A DNA stretch of 64,000 bases from Clostridium cibarium (lineage in GTDB: Bacteria; Bacillota; Clostridia; Clostridiales; Clostridiaceae), in contig NZ_JACSRA010000001.1 of NCBI RefSeq assembly GCF_014836335.1, forward strand, positions 203,868-267,867, written 5' to 3'. Positions 8,458 to 17,233 of the stretch are shown in pieces. The stretch's first letter is position 1. Every line of letters begins with the position of its first letter. Position numbers and translations under genes: made by a program. The notes below the pieces were generated by a model. The model saw only the letters and a program-made list of their open reading frames with translations. It was not told the DNA's origin and searched no databases.

Positions 8458-9291
8458 TTGATTTCTGTTGATTTTCACACTCATACCACCTTTTCTGATG
8501 GAATTTTAACCCCAACTCAAATGGCCAATAGAGCTTATGCTAATGGAGTTAATTTTTTAGCTATAACTGATCATGATACAGTGGGAGGTATTGAAGAAGC
8601 AACTTTTGTAGCAGATAAATTAGGCTTAACCATAATCCCTGGAATAGAATTATCAACAACTCATAATAATGAAAGTATTCATCTTTTAGGCTTTTTTAAA
8701 GATGCCAATTACAAAGACCCTGAATTTATTGAGATTTTAAGTAATATGCAAAACCATAGGCTTATACGAGCTAAAAAAATGGTCGAGAAACTTAAAGAAA
8801 TATTTAATATAGAAATAAACTTTGAAAATGTACTACATAGAGGAAAAGATGTTGTAGCAAGACCTCATATTGCGCAAGAAATAATAAGTGCTGGTTATCC
8901 TTATGATAATGAATATATCTTTAACAACTTTATAGGTAAAGATTGTCCTGCCTTTGTCCCTACAACAAAAATGTCTACAAAAGAAGGTGTAAAACTATTA
9001 AAAAAATTTAATGCTATGGTTTTCTTAGCTCATCCTGTATTAATTAAGAATTCTCCTTTAGATGATTTCTTAAATATAGGTCTTGATGGAATAGAGGGCA
9101 TATATTTTCAAAACACCTTTGAAGATGAAAAAATACTTTTAACTTTAGCAAGAGAAAATAATCTTCTTGTAAGTGCAGGTTCTGACTGTCATGGAGACAT
9201 AGAAAATGATTTGCGACATGGCGATATTGGCTGCATGAAAATGCCTGATGACTTACTTAAGAAGTTCTTGTCTCTTTATAATGATGATTAA
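8458..9291 (+). CDS. PHP-domain phosphoesterase (RNase AM/YciV-like)
   Basis: 277 aa, TTG start at 8458 after AAGGAG. The four PHP metal-binding motifs are present: DFHTHTTFSDG at the N-terminus, ITDHDTVGGIEEA, the IPGIELSTT Glu motif, and C-terminal FLAHPV and SAGSDCHGD. The layout (PHP core with an inserted helical domain, residues about 95-180, ARPHIAQEI) matches the stand-alone PHP family whose characterised members hydrolyse 3',5'-nucleoside bisphosphates or trim RNA 5' ends. It is monocistronic, divergent from the folate operon, and followed by a clear terminator. The exact substrate cannot be read from the sequence. Confidence 0.88.
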   Translation: MISVDFHTHTTFSDGILTPTQMANRAYANGVNFLAITDHDTVGGIEEATFVADKLGLTIIPGIELSTTHNNESIHLLGFFKDANYKDPEFIEILSNMQNHRLIRAKKMVEKLKEIFNIEINFENVLHRGKDVVARPHIAQEIISAGYPYDNEYIFNNFIGKDCPAFVPTTKMSTKEGVKLLKKFNAMVFLAHPVLIKNSPLDDFLNIGLDGIEGIYFQNTFEDEKILLTLARENNLLVSAGSDCHGDIENDLRHGDIGCMKMPDDLLKKFLSLYNDD

Positions 9292-9300
9292 TCTAAAAAT

Positions 9301-9328
9301 AGGCTGTCAAATTTAATTTGGACAGCCT
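9301..9328. terminator. Terminator between the PHP gene and the holin gene
   Basis: AGGCTGTC (9301-9308) pairs with GACAGCCT (9321-9328) around a 12-nt AT loop. T-rich sequence follows on the plus strand and an A-run precedes it, so it can serve both convergent genes. Confidence 0.8.
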
Positions 9329-9338
9329 AACTTTATCT

Positions 9339-9569
9339 TTAATTTTTAGTGTTACTTTGTACTTGTTTATCATCATCTGAATACCACTTACACTCTGTAG
9401 TTGGATTGTTTAGTATTCCAAGCATTACTAATATTCCAAGAACTAGATTGGTGATATTTGAATAGTTATCTGGCAATATATCTACTCCTGCAACTTTTAA
9501 TAATACAGGAATTAAAGCTGCTATAGAAACCCATAATCCATGATTCTTAAAACGAGACTTATCTACCAC
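9339..9569 (-). CDS. Phi-LC3-type holin-like protein
   Basis: A 76-aa protein with two predicted membrane helices (about residues 12-30 and 38-55). The start is GTG at 9569 after an AGGAGG site; an overlapping ATG one base earlier is out of frame. The sequence KSRFKNHGLWVSIAALIPVLL, then NLVLGILVMLGILNNPTT, matches the phage phi LC3 holin family pattern. The charged, soluble C-terminal tail is usual for holins. No endolysin, portal or tail gene is near, so it is an isolated holin-like gene. It lies about 70 nt downstream of the secreted GH3 enzyme on the same strand and may be co-transcribed with it. Confidence 0.8.
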   Translation of the reverse strand: MVDKSRFKNHGLWVSIAALIPVLLKVAGVDILPDNYSNITNLVLGILVMLGILNNPTTECKWYSDDDKQVQSNTKN

Positions 9570-9641
9570 ATAACCGCCTCCTTCTTCATATTATATGATA
9601 TGAAAAGAAATTGGGTACTGTTCTTTTTATTAGATATTGAA

Positions 9642-11879
9642 CTAATTTAATGCATTAAATTTTGCTTTCTCTCCTTCACTCTGAAGCACTTTATCATCTG
9701 AAGTTCCTCCAACAATCACATTAAATTCCCCTGTTTCTTGAACCCAAGCTTTATTATTTTCACTATAAAACGAAAGATCTCTTTTGTTTATACTAAATTC
9801 AGCTGTCTGTGTTTCACCTGGATTTAATACTCTTGTCTTTACAAAGCCTTTTAATTCCTTCTCTGGCCTATCTACAGATGCTTGTACATCTTTTATGTAA
9901 AGTTGAGCTACTTCTTTACCAGCTACATTTCCTGTATTAGTTATATCAACAGATACAATAAACCTTGAATTATCATCATTTAAATAGAACTTATCTGAAC
10001 TTAATTTTATATTGCTATACTTAAATGTTGTATATGAAAGTCCATATCCAAACCTATATAATGGAGCTACATTTTTAGTATCGTAATAGCGGTATCCAAC
10101 ATAAATACCTTCCTTATAGTTAACTGGCGTGTTGGTGTTTTTAGGAAAATAACTAGAATCCGGCACATCATAATAATTAACAGGCCATGTAACAGTAAGC
10201 TTTCCTGAAGGATTCACTGCACCTTTTATTATATCACCTATTGCATTTGCTCCTTCACTTCCTGGAAGCCCTACCCAAAGGATAGAATCTGCATATTGTT
10301 CCCAACTTGAAACTTCCACAGGTGCACCAGTATTTAACACTACAACTACCTTTTTGTGAAGTTTATGATATTCATCCCCCAGAGTCTTTATAAGACTAAT
10401 TTGATCTTTTGATAAACTCATAGAACCATAATCCGAACCTTCATGCCCAGGTAATCCTATTGAAATAACAGAACTATCTGTAGTAGCAGCTAAATTTGCA
10501 GCACCTTCCGTAGATATTCCCTCTACTATATTTTTATTATTAAATTTACTGATTACACTAAATCCTGCATTTTTCAATCCTTGAGTAAGAGAAACAACTC
10601 CTTTTGGATCTGCATTTACAGTTGCACTTCCATTTCCTTCATAAATAATTCCTCTATTATCAAAGGCATTTTTTCCTGCCACAGAAATTATTTTGTTATT
10701 TCTAATAGGTAAAGTATTATTTTGATTTTTAAGAAGCACTATTCCTTCTGCTGCCAATTCTCTTGATAATGACTGGTTTCTAGTAGCTATTTCTGTACTA
10801 AGTGTTGTTTTATTTTTAAACTTCTCTTTATCACCGTATTCCCCTTTAAATGTAGGTGTCTTAATAATAAGTTTCAAAATATTTGTAATTGCTCTATCAA
10901 GATCACTTTCTTTTATTGCATTCCATGATGTAACAGCAGGTTTTATCTGCATTAACCATGCTGGCAATAGAATTCCACTCATATTATAAAATCCACCTGG
11001 CTGATTCATGTCTAATCCTGCCTTGAAAGCTTCTGCTCTATTATATGCCCCCCAATCTGACATAATCATACCATCAAACCCAAATTCTCCTCTTAATACA
11101 TCTTCCATAAGATATTTATTTTCTGTCATTCTTGTACCATTGACCTTATTATATGAAGCCATAGCTGACCAAGGATTTGCTTCCTTTGTAGCTTTTTCAT
11201 ATTGTGGAAGATAAATTTCTCTTAAAGCTCTATCTGATATTATTTCATCTCCATCTATCCTGTTATTCTCTTGATTGTTACAAGCAAAATGTTTAATGCA
11301 TGCTCCTATCCCTTGTGATTGAATCCCTTTAACTGCTTCAGTGCCTAATACACCTGTTACATATGGATCCTCTGAATAATACTCAAAAGTTCTTCCGCCT
11401 AAAGGATCTCTAATTATATTCATAGCAGGTGCCAATAAAACATCTGCACCATAACTTCTACATTCTTCCGCCATAGCTTTTCCAACTTTATTTATTAATT
11501 CTGGTGACCATGTTGAAGCATTTAATAAAGGGTTTGGAAAGCAAGTAGCATATTTAGTAGGTGCATAGTTAGGTGTAATTACTAATCCTCCCATTCTAAC
11601 TCCCTGAGGTCCGTCTGTAAGTTCTACACTTGGTATTCCTAGTCTTGGAATAGCAAAAGTAGCACCAGCCCCACCATATGGAGTCATTAACCCTATTCCA
11701 CAAACCATCTGACACTTTTCATCAAGAGTCATCTCAGAAATAACTTTTGGAATTGATGCTTCATCTGTTAACATTGCTAATTCTGATTTAGTATCTGCAG
11801 CAAATCCTACAGTTTCAATCATAGCTAAGGTACTTATGGTTGTTAAAATACTGACTAATATCTTTGTCCTTTTTCTCAT
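9642..11879 (-). CDS. Secreted GH3 beta-glucosidase
   Basis: A 745-aa glycoside hydrolase family 3 enzyme. The start at 11879 (MRKRTKIL) is used because the ATG at 11894 overlaps the GGAGG site. A Sec signal peptide ends near VGFAAD. The N-terminal TIM barrel shows LTDGPQGVR, ECRSYGADVLLAPAMNI, FEYYSEDPYVTG, CIKHFACNNQENNR, ASYNKVNGT, and the nucleophile Asp (about residue 275) in GMIMSDWGAYN. Next is the alpha/beta sandwich (LLKNQNNTLPI, GLPGHEGSDYG) and a C-terminal Fn3-like domain (YRFGYGLSYTTFKY to the end). It releases terminal beta-linked sugars from oligosaccharides outside the cell. A 24-bp perfect palindrome lies in its promoter region. Confidence 0.94.
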   Translation of the reverse strand: MRKRTKILVSILTTISTLAMIETVGFAADTKSELAMLTDEASIPKVISEMTLDEKCQMVCGIGLMTPYGGAGATFAIPRLGIPSVELTDGPQGVRMGGLVITPNYAPTKYATCFPNPLLNASTWSPELINKVGKAMAEECRSYGADVLLAPAMNIIRDPLGGRTFEYYSEDPYVTGVLGTEAVKGIQSQGIGACIKHFACNNQENNRIDGDEIISDRALREIYLPQYEKATKEANPWSAMASYNKVNGTRMTENKYLMEDVLRGEFGFDGMIMSDWGAYNRAEAFKAGLDMNQPGGFYNMSGILLPAWLMQIKPAVTSWNAIKESDLDRAITNILKLIIKTPTFKGEYGDKEKFKNKTTLSTEIATRNQSLSRELAAEGIVLLKNQNNTLPIRNNKIISVAGKNAFDNRGIIYEGNGSATVNADPKGVVSLTQGLKNAGFSVISKFNNKNIVEGISTEGAANLAATTDSSVISIGLPGHEGSDYGSMSLSKDQISLIKTLGDEYHKLHKKVVVVLNTGAPVEVSSWEQYADSILWVGLPGSEGANAIGDIIKGAVNPSGKLTVTWPVNYYDVPDSSYFPKNTNTPVNYKEGIYVGYRYYDTKNVAPLYRFGYGLSYTTFKYSNIKLSSDKFYLNDDNSRFIVSVDITNTGNVAGKEVAQLYIKDVQASVDRPEKELKGFVKTRVLNPGETQTAEFSINKRDLSFYSENNKAWVQETGEFNVIVGGTSDDKVLQSEGEKAKFNALN

Positions 11880-12321
11880 AAATCTATCCTCCATAAATTA
11901 CATATTAAGATATACAACCTATACTTGTAAAACTCTCTATAACATCAAATAAGAATTTACCGTTGCATTACCTCTTCTTCCATATATAATAATAATTTAC
12001 ACTATAATGTATATAATTACAATTATTTCTATAGAAATAATTGATAAATTACATTCTCTCTAATAAAGCAATTAATTGCATAATTTTATATATTAATACA
12101 ATAACGTTGTACTAACTCTCCATCTTCCAACACTTCATTTTCATTGAATCTACCATTATAAACCTAGCCGCCAATACTTTCCACATAATTATTTGTTCTA
12201 ACATACATTTTACCCCAATATAATACAAAATCTCCCATGTATTGTATATAGTTTGAATTTATAGTATACTTTTATTGTAATATTATGATAAATATACAAT
12301 TATGAGAAAGGAATGTTTAAA
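11880..12321. other. Divergent intergenic region between the GH3 and RCC1-repeat genes
   Basis: About 440 nt with no credible gene, very AT-rich. It must contain the promoters of both divergent secreted-protein genes. The notable element is a perfect palindrome at 12020-12043 (separate entry). I saw no convincing hexamer pair or classical cre site. Confidence 0.6.
12020..12043. promoter_or_regulatory. 24-bp perfect palindrome, candidate operator
   Basis: The 12-base half CAATTATTTCTA (12020-12031) is followed immediately by its exact reverse complement (12032-12043), with no spacer. It lies about 140 nt upstream of the GH3 start and 280 nt upstream of the RCC1-repeat gene. A spacer-free palindrome is a poor RNA hairpin, so a dimeric repressor or activator site is more likely than a terminator. 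Confidence 0.5.
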
Positions 12322-14736
12322 ATGTCGTTTTTACTCAAAAAATCAAAGTTTAAGTGGATCTCAAATATTGTGCCTACGATTAGCTTATTTGCAATTGTAT
12401 TCGGATGCAACTTATTATTTTCTAAGGCTCTTAAAGTTAGTGCATTAGATAGCATCTCTTTGCCTAATGCTAGTAAGGTAGGTATTAAGGAAATTTCAGC
12501 TGGGGATTATACTGTTACATTTATTAAAAATAATGGTACTGCCTTAGGTCTTGGTAATGGTCAAGCACTTGGTACAGGAAGCACTGAGTATTATAAACCT
12601 TCAAAATTGTCTGTAGATAATATTAAACAAATTTCCCATGGCAGAGGCTTTTCTGTTATTCTAAAAAATGATGGTACATTATACTCATCTGGTTGGAATG
12701 CTACTGGCCAATTAGGAATAGGCTCTACTACAGATCAAAGTTCACCAGTAAAGGTCTCTATATCTGATGTTAAGGAAATTAATTGTGGTGCTGAGTACGC
12801 ACTTTACTTAAAGAATGATGGGAGCCTTTGGTATTCTGGATCATTTGGAAATAGAAAATCTACAACTCCAGCTAATACTGGAATCTCTGGCATCAAGAAA
12901 ATGATTTCAGGAAGATACAATTGTATCTTAGTAAGAAATGATAATACTCTACTGTTCGTAGGAAATGCTGATGCCATTGGTTTAAGTAAGACAACATCTG
13001 ATCCAACAACTATAACTAACTTTAGATATTCTGATCTTAAACAAATTTCTTGTGGTTATGAAAATACACTATACCTTAAAAATGATGGTACTGTTTGGGG
13101 ATATGGATCCAATAATGGTATGGGAGACATTTTTAGTTATAACCAAACTACATTAAAGCAAATACCTATAAGTGGTGTAAAACAAGTTAGCTGTGGAAAA
13201 TGGCATACTGTATTTCTTAAAAATGATGGTACTGTTTGGGGCGTTGGCTCAAACATGTCAGGTCAGCTAGGAATTGGAAATACTAATAGTCAAAGCCAGC
13301 TAGCTAAAATGTCAATTGACAATGTGGCTCAAGTAATTGCCGGCGATGGTTATACAATATTCGTAAAAAATGATGGTACCATTTGGTTTACAGGAGAAAC
13401 TTCAGGACTTCGCCAGCTTCTTAAATCAGATAATACTACCACACCAGTATTAATATCAAATATATTTTTCAGTTTAGATCGTGCTACAGAAGCTGTATTA
13501 AAAGCAGAAAATTCTAAATTACAATCTGATGTAAATGCTGCTAAAACTCTACTAAATGACTTACCAGAAAATTCTGGAGATGATTATAGTAATTTAACTA
13601 ATAGACTATATAAAGTACAATATTATATAGATAATTTATCTAATGCGACAAATGCTGTAATTGCTGCTGAAAACACCAAAACTCAAGCTAATATTTCTTC
13701 TGCTCAAGCTGCTATCAATTCCCTTCCAAATGGAGATTCTAATAGGATAGCTCTTCAAAAAAGACTTGATGCAGTTAAAACTTATTTAACTTACCAAGCT
13801 CAATTATTAAATGCTAAAAATGCAGTCGCTAAAGCAGAAAACTCTAAACTACAAACAGATGTAACTTCTGCCCAATCTCTAGTAACAGCATTACAAAATG
13901 GAGCTGATAAAACAGCGCTTCAAGCAAGATTAACATCAGTTCAAAATTATATTAATAATGTAGCTGCTGCAACAACTAAGGTAACATCTGCAGAAACTAC
14001 TAAAACACAAGCTAGTATTGATTTAGCACAATCTGCTATTAACTTATTACCAGTTGGTGACAATACTAGAACTGCTCTACAGAATAGATTGAATGCTGTA
14101 CAAGCCTCTATTACTTATCAAACACAATTAGCTAATGCAACTAATGCAGTAGCTAAAGCAGAAGTAACAAAATTACAAGCAGATGTAACTTCAGCGCAAA
14201 CATTAGTAACAGCATTAATAGATGGAGCACCTAAAACTGCATTACAAACAAGGCTAACAGCAGTGCAACTCTACATTGATAATGTTAATTACGCTACAAC
14301 TAAAGTTGAAAATGCAGAAAACACTAAAGTGCAAGCTAATGTTGATTTAGCTCAAGCTGCAATCAATTTATTACCAGAAGGAGATAGTAATAGAGATACA
14401 CTCCAAAGTAGATTAGATGCTATTCAAAATTATATAGATAACTTACCAAGTGCAACTAATATTAAAGTTACCCAAATTGGCAAAGATTCAATTTCAATAA
14501 GTTGGCAACCTAATTCTATTAATAAACTAAGATATCAAATAAAAGTAGGCTCTCAGTACGTTGCACTAGATGGTACATTAACAACAACTCCAACATGGAT
14601 TTTGCTTACTAACAAGAACTTTACTATTAAAGGATTAACTACAAACACATCTTATGATATAAGTGTTAAAGCTCGTAATCAAGAAGGTATAATTTGCTTT
14701 GAAAGTGGAACAGTTACTGCAACTACTTTAAATTAA
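12322..14736 (+). CDS. Secreted RCC1-propeller / helical-repeat / Fn3 protein
   Basis: 804 aa. The ATG at 12322 is chosen, 9 bases after AAAGGA; the ATG at 12313 abuts that site. A long signal peptide or anchor comes first (about residues 1-40). Residues about 50-385 hold seven RCC1-like repeats of roughly 48 aa (ISHGRGFSVILKNDGTLYSSG-type units with LKNDGTVWGYGSN), enough for a seven-bladed propeller. Residues about 386-710 hold six helical repeats of 52-56 aa alternating between two types (AVAKAENSKLQ... and ...AETTKTQAS...AINLLPVGD). A fibronectin type III domain closes the protein. There is no catalytic motif, cell-wall anchor or C-terminal membrane helix. Adhesion or extracellular binding is likely but unproven. 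A terminator follows at 14809. Confidence 0.85.
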   Translation: MSFLLKKSKFKWISNIVPTISLFAIVFGCNLLFSKALKVSALDSISLPNASKVGIKEISAGDYTVTFIKNNGTALGLGNGQALGTGSTEYYKPSKLSVDNIKQISHGRGFSVILKNDGTLYSSGWNATGQLGIGSTTDQSSPVKVSISDVKEINCGAEYALYLKNDGSLWYSGSFGNRKSTTPANTGISGIKKMISGRYNCILVRNDNTLLFVGNADAIGLSKTTSDPTTITNFRYSDLKQISCGYENTLYLKNDGTVWGYGSNNGMGDIFSYNQTTLKQIPISGVKQVSCGKWHTVFLKNDGTVWGVGSNMSGQLGIGNTNSQSQLAKMSIDNVAQVIAGDGYTIFVKNDGTIWFTGETSGLRQLLKSDNTTTPVLISNIFFSLDRATEAVLKAENSKLQSDVNAAKTLLNDLPENSGDDYSNLTNRLYKVQYYIDNLSNATNAVIAAENTKTQANISSAQAAINSLPNGDSNRIALQKRLDAVKTYLTYQAQLLNAKNAVAKAENSKLQTDVTSAQSLVTALQNGADKTALQARLTSVQNYINNVAAATTKVTSAETTKTQASIDLAQSAINLLPVGDNTRTALQNRLNAVQASITYQTQLANATNAVAKAEVTKLQADVTSAQTLVTALIDGAPKTALQTRLTAVQLYIDNVNYATTKVENAENTKVQANVDLAQAAINLLPEGDSNRDTLQSRLDAIQNYIDNLPSATNIKVTQIGKDSISISWQPNSINKLRYQIKVGSQYVALDGTLTTTPTWILLTNKNFTIKGLTTNTSYDISVKARNQEGIICFESGTVTATTLN
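13479..14452 (+). repeat. Six in-gene helical repeats in alternating A/B order
   Basis: Six units of about 156-168 nt inside the RCC1/Fn3 gene. Units 2, 4 and 6 share AINxLPxGDxxRxxLQxRLxAVQ-type cores. Units 3 and 5 share SKLQTDVTSAQSLVTAL-type cores. Unit 1 is the most diverged. The alternation suggests that two-repeat blocks were duplicated together. Confidence 0.75.
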
Positions 14737-14808
14737 TGAGTTTAAATAATTCCAATTAGTAAGGCGTACATATACAAGCTTTAATATGTGAATAATTTAC
14801 AAAACAAA

Positions 14809-14841
14809 CCTCCAACTATCAACAATAGTAATAGTTGGAGG
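14809..14841. terminator. Terminator between the RCC1 gene and the cobalamin ECF operon
   Basis: CCTCCAACTAT (14809-14819) pairs with ATAGTTGGAGG (14831-14841), followed on the plus strand by CTTTTATAT. It is positioned for the plus-strand gene and may also stop the convergent ECF operon. Confidence 0.8.
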
Positions 14842-14882
14842 CTTTTATATAATCACAGAAAAATTTCAACCTCATGGACTTA

Positions 14883-15584
14883 CTAAATTCCATACTTCAT
14901 TTTAATACGTTCCATCTTTCCTAGCATGGGTTTATAAATAAGGGCTAAAAATATAACAGTAGAAGCACTATGAACTAAATCAAAATAAAATCCTGAAACA
15001 TATACAGCTAAAACAGCTTCCAAAGTAACCTTCTGCATTGTTATAAATAGAGTGCTTAAATTAATTAATCCTCCATAAATAATTAAGGTGGTTACTCCTC
15101 CAAATAAACATAAGAGCCATCTCTTTTCCTTAAGTTTACTCTCACTAAATATCAATCCAGCTAAAAAGCCAACTAATCCAAAGGCGAACATTTGCCACGG
15201 AGTCCAAGGTCCTTGTCCAAAGAAAAAATTAGATACAAAAGCTGATAATGCTCCAGTTAAAAATCCTGCTTCTCTTCCAAAACAAACACCTGCAACTATT
15301 ACTATTGCCATAACTGGCTTAAACTGTGGAATCATGAAAAAAGCCATTCTTCCAACTACAGCTATAGCAACAAGTACTGCTATCAATACCATCTCTCTAG
15401 CCTGTAATCTTTTTTTTTCAAATAACATTAAAAAAGGTATAATGCTGAGGATAATAATAAGCAAACTAATAAAATAATATTTTCTATCTCCTAAAATAAA
15501 TATGCCACAAAAAATAGTTAAAGTGATAAAAAATAAAATTACTACTAGACTAATTATTTTTTTGTTTACAAGTTTTTTCTGCAT
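14883..15584 (-). CDS. ECF transporter S component, probably cobalamin (CbrT-like)
   Basis: A 233-aa membrane protein, last in a cobalamin-riboswitch operon. It has two extra N-terminal helices (residues about 8-55). The S-component core begins at REMVLIAVLVAIAVVGRMAFFMIP, with AIVIVAGVCFGREAGFLTGALSAFVSNFFFGQGPWTPWQMFAFG and four further hydrophobic segments. S components give substrate specificity to energy-coupling-factor vitamin importers. The riboswitch and two transcobalamin-like partners in the operon point to cobalamin or a precursor, consistent with the CbrT group; this is inference from context. It overlaps the end of the ATPase gene by 19 nt. Confidence 0.88.
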   Translation of the reverse strand: MQKKLVNKKIISLVVILFFITLTIFCGIFILGDRKYYFISLLIIILSIIPFLMLFEKKRLQAREMVLIAVLVAIAVVGRMAFFMIPQFKPVMAIVIVAGVCFGREAGFLTGALSAFVSNFFFGQGPWTPWQMFAFGLVGFLAGLIFSESKLKEKRWLLCLFGGVTTLIIYGGLINLSTLFITMQKVTLEAVLAVYVSGFYFDLVHSASTVIFLALIYKPMLGKMERIKMKYGI

Positions 15585-17233
15585 AAGCTAATCACATCCT
15601 TACAAGTCACCGCACCTTTAAATACATATCTACTTATCTTGTTAGCTGAAGTTGTATAAAAATTATTTTCGCTAAAAAATTTCTTAGGCACTCCGCTCGT
15701 TACAATATTTCCGTCAAAAAACATTCCACAAGTATCTGAATACTCAGCAGCAAATTCTAAGTCATGAGTTACCATAATTATAGTTTTCCCCTGACATTGA
15801 AGTCTTTTTAATATTTCACCAAACTTTTCCTTATAGTGATTATCTAAAGCTTTAGTTGGCTCATCTAAAAGTAGTATTTCAGGTTCAAGCATTAATACCT
15901 TTGCTAAAGCTGCTTTTTGAGCTTCTCCCCCACTTAAATCATATGGATGCATATCTAAAATATCATTTATTTCTACTACTTGTGAAATCTTTGATAATTT
16001 TCTTTCCTTTTCCTCTTCCTTTATATTTACATCAAATAATATCTCCATCAAATCTTCTCTAACAGTATTTTTTACAAATATAGTTTGCGGATTTTGCGGA
16101 AGCACTCCTAAATTCTTATTAAATAGCTCATTAGATGAATATTTTTTAACATCTTTTCCTTTAATATAAACTTTTCCTCTATAAGGCTTATTTATCCCAC
16201 TAATTAAATTAAGACTAGTAGTTTTTCCTGTTCCATTTCCACCTAATATAGAATAAAATTCACCTTTATGTACAGTTAATGAAAAATCCTTTACTACATT
16301 TTCTGAATGTTTATCATATTTAAACCAAACTTCTCTAATTTCTATAATTTTTTCATCAAAAATTTTATCTTCTGCTTCTATTTCAGTTATTACTCTTTCA
16401 TTATCCTTCAATAACTTCTGAAGCCACCTTCTACCATCTCTAAGAGTTATAGGACAATCTAAATCATTAACTACCTCAGCATATATCTTTGTAGCAGTTG
16501 GAAGAGATAAAAACATATCATTTTCACTTTTCTTTAAAAAAGCACCTATATTCTTTGGTTTATCATAAGTTATAACTTTACCTTTTTCCATAACAAGAAC
16601 CTTATCTGCCATTGAAAAAACTTTATCTAGTCTATGCTCTGTTAATATTACAGTTACTCCAAGATCCTTATTTATCTTTTCAATAGTATCTAAAAATTCA
16701 TTTGCTGCTATAGGATCTAACTGTGATGTCGGTTCATCTAATATTAAAACCCTTGGATTCATAGCCATAACAGAAGCTAAATTCAATGTTTGCTTTTCCC
16801 CTCCTGATAACTCTGTTACATCCTTATAAAACCACTTTTCTATACCAAAATAACTTGCCATTTCCGAAACTCTAACTCTTATGGCATCATTATCATACCC
16901 TAAATTTTCTAACCCAAAAGCTAGTTCATGCCATACCTTATCAGTAACCAATTGATTTTCCGGATTTTGATATACATATCCTAGTTCTTCTGCTGCTTTT
17001 CTTTCACTTATATCTTCAATTCTTTTTCCTTTATAAAAAACAGCTCCTTTTCTATCTCCATGTGGAATTAATGTAGGCTTCAAATGTTTTAACAATGTAC
17101 TTTTACCACATCCAGATTTTCCACAAATCAATACAAAATCTCCACTTTTTATACTTAAATTTATATCTACTAAAGCTGGTTTATCCTTAAGCAGATATTT
17201 AAAAGTTAACTCTTCTATTTTGATAATTTCCAT
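15566..17233 (-). CDS. ECF transporter ATPase, EcfA1-EcfA2 fusion
   Basis: 555 aa with two complete ABC domains. Domain 1 (residues about 1-230) has Walker A GKSGCGKSTLLKHL, Q-loop YQNPENQLV, signature ELSGGEKQ, Walker B VLILDEPTSQLD and the switch His in TEHRLDKV. Domain 2 (about 295-525) has Walker A GGNGTGKTTSLN, PQNPQTIF, DLSGGEAQKAAL, ILLLDEPTKALD and VTHDLEFA. The YQNPE and PQNPQ Q-loops are typical of cobalt/ECF-type ATPases. It powers the importer with EcfT and the S component encoded on either side. Being encoded with its own S component implies a dedicated (group I) ECF system rather than the shared housekeeping module. Confidence 0.95.
   Translation of the reverse strand: MEIIKIEELTFKYLLKDKPALVDINLSIKSGDFVLICGKSGCGKSTLLKHLKPTLIPHGDRKGAVFYKGKRIEDISERKAAEELGYVYQNPENQLVTDKVWHELAFGLENLGYDNDAIRVRVSEMASYFGIEKWFYKDVTELSGGEKQTLNLASVMAMNPRVLILDEPTSQLDPIAANEFLDTIEKINKDLGVTVILTEHRLDKVFSMADKVLVMEKGKVITYDKPKNIGAFLKKSENDMFLSLPTATKIYAEVVNDLDCPITLRDGRRWLQKLLKDNERVITEIEAEDKIFDEKIIEIREVWFKYDKHSENVVKDFSLTVHKGEFYSILGGNGTGKTTSLNLISGINKPYRGKVYIKGKDVKKYSSNELFNKNLGVLPQNPQTIFVKNTVREDLMEILFDVNIKEEEKERKLSKISQVVEINDILDMHPYDLSGGEAQKAALAKVLMLEPEILLLDEPTKALDNHYKEKFGEILKRLQCQGKTIIMVTHDLEFAAEYSDTCGMFFDGNIVTSGVPKKFFSENNFYTTSANKISRYVFKGAVTCKDVISLCRKNL

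Noticed and set aside
9339..9569. Holin as evidence of a prophage
   Set aside because: No integrase, capsid, tail, endolysin or attachment repeats were seen nearby; flanking genes are chromosomal.
15088..15477. 129-aa plus-strand open frame opposite the ECF S component
   Set aside because: It is the antisense shadow of a hydrophobic membrane-protein gene; the S component has conserved motifs and operon context.
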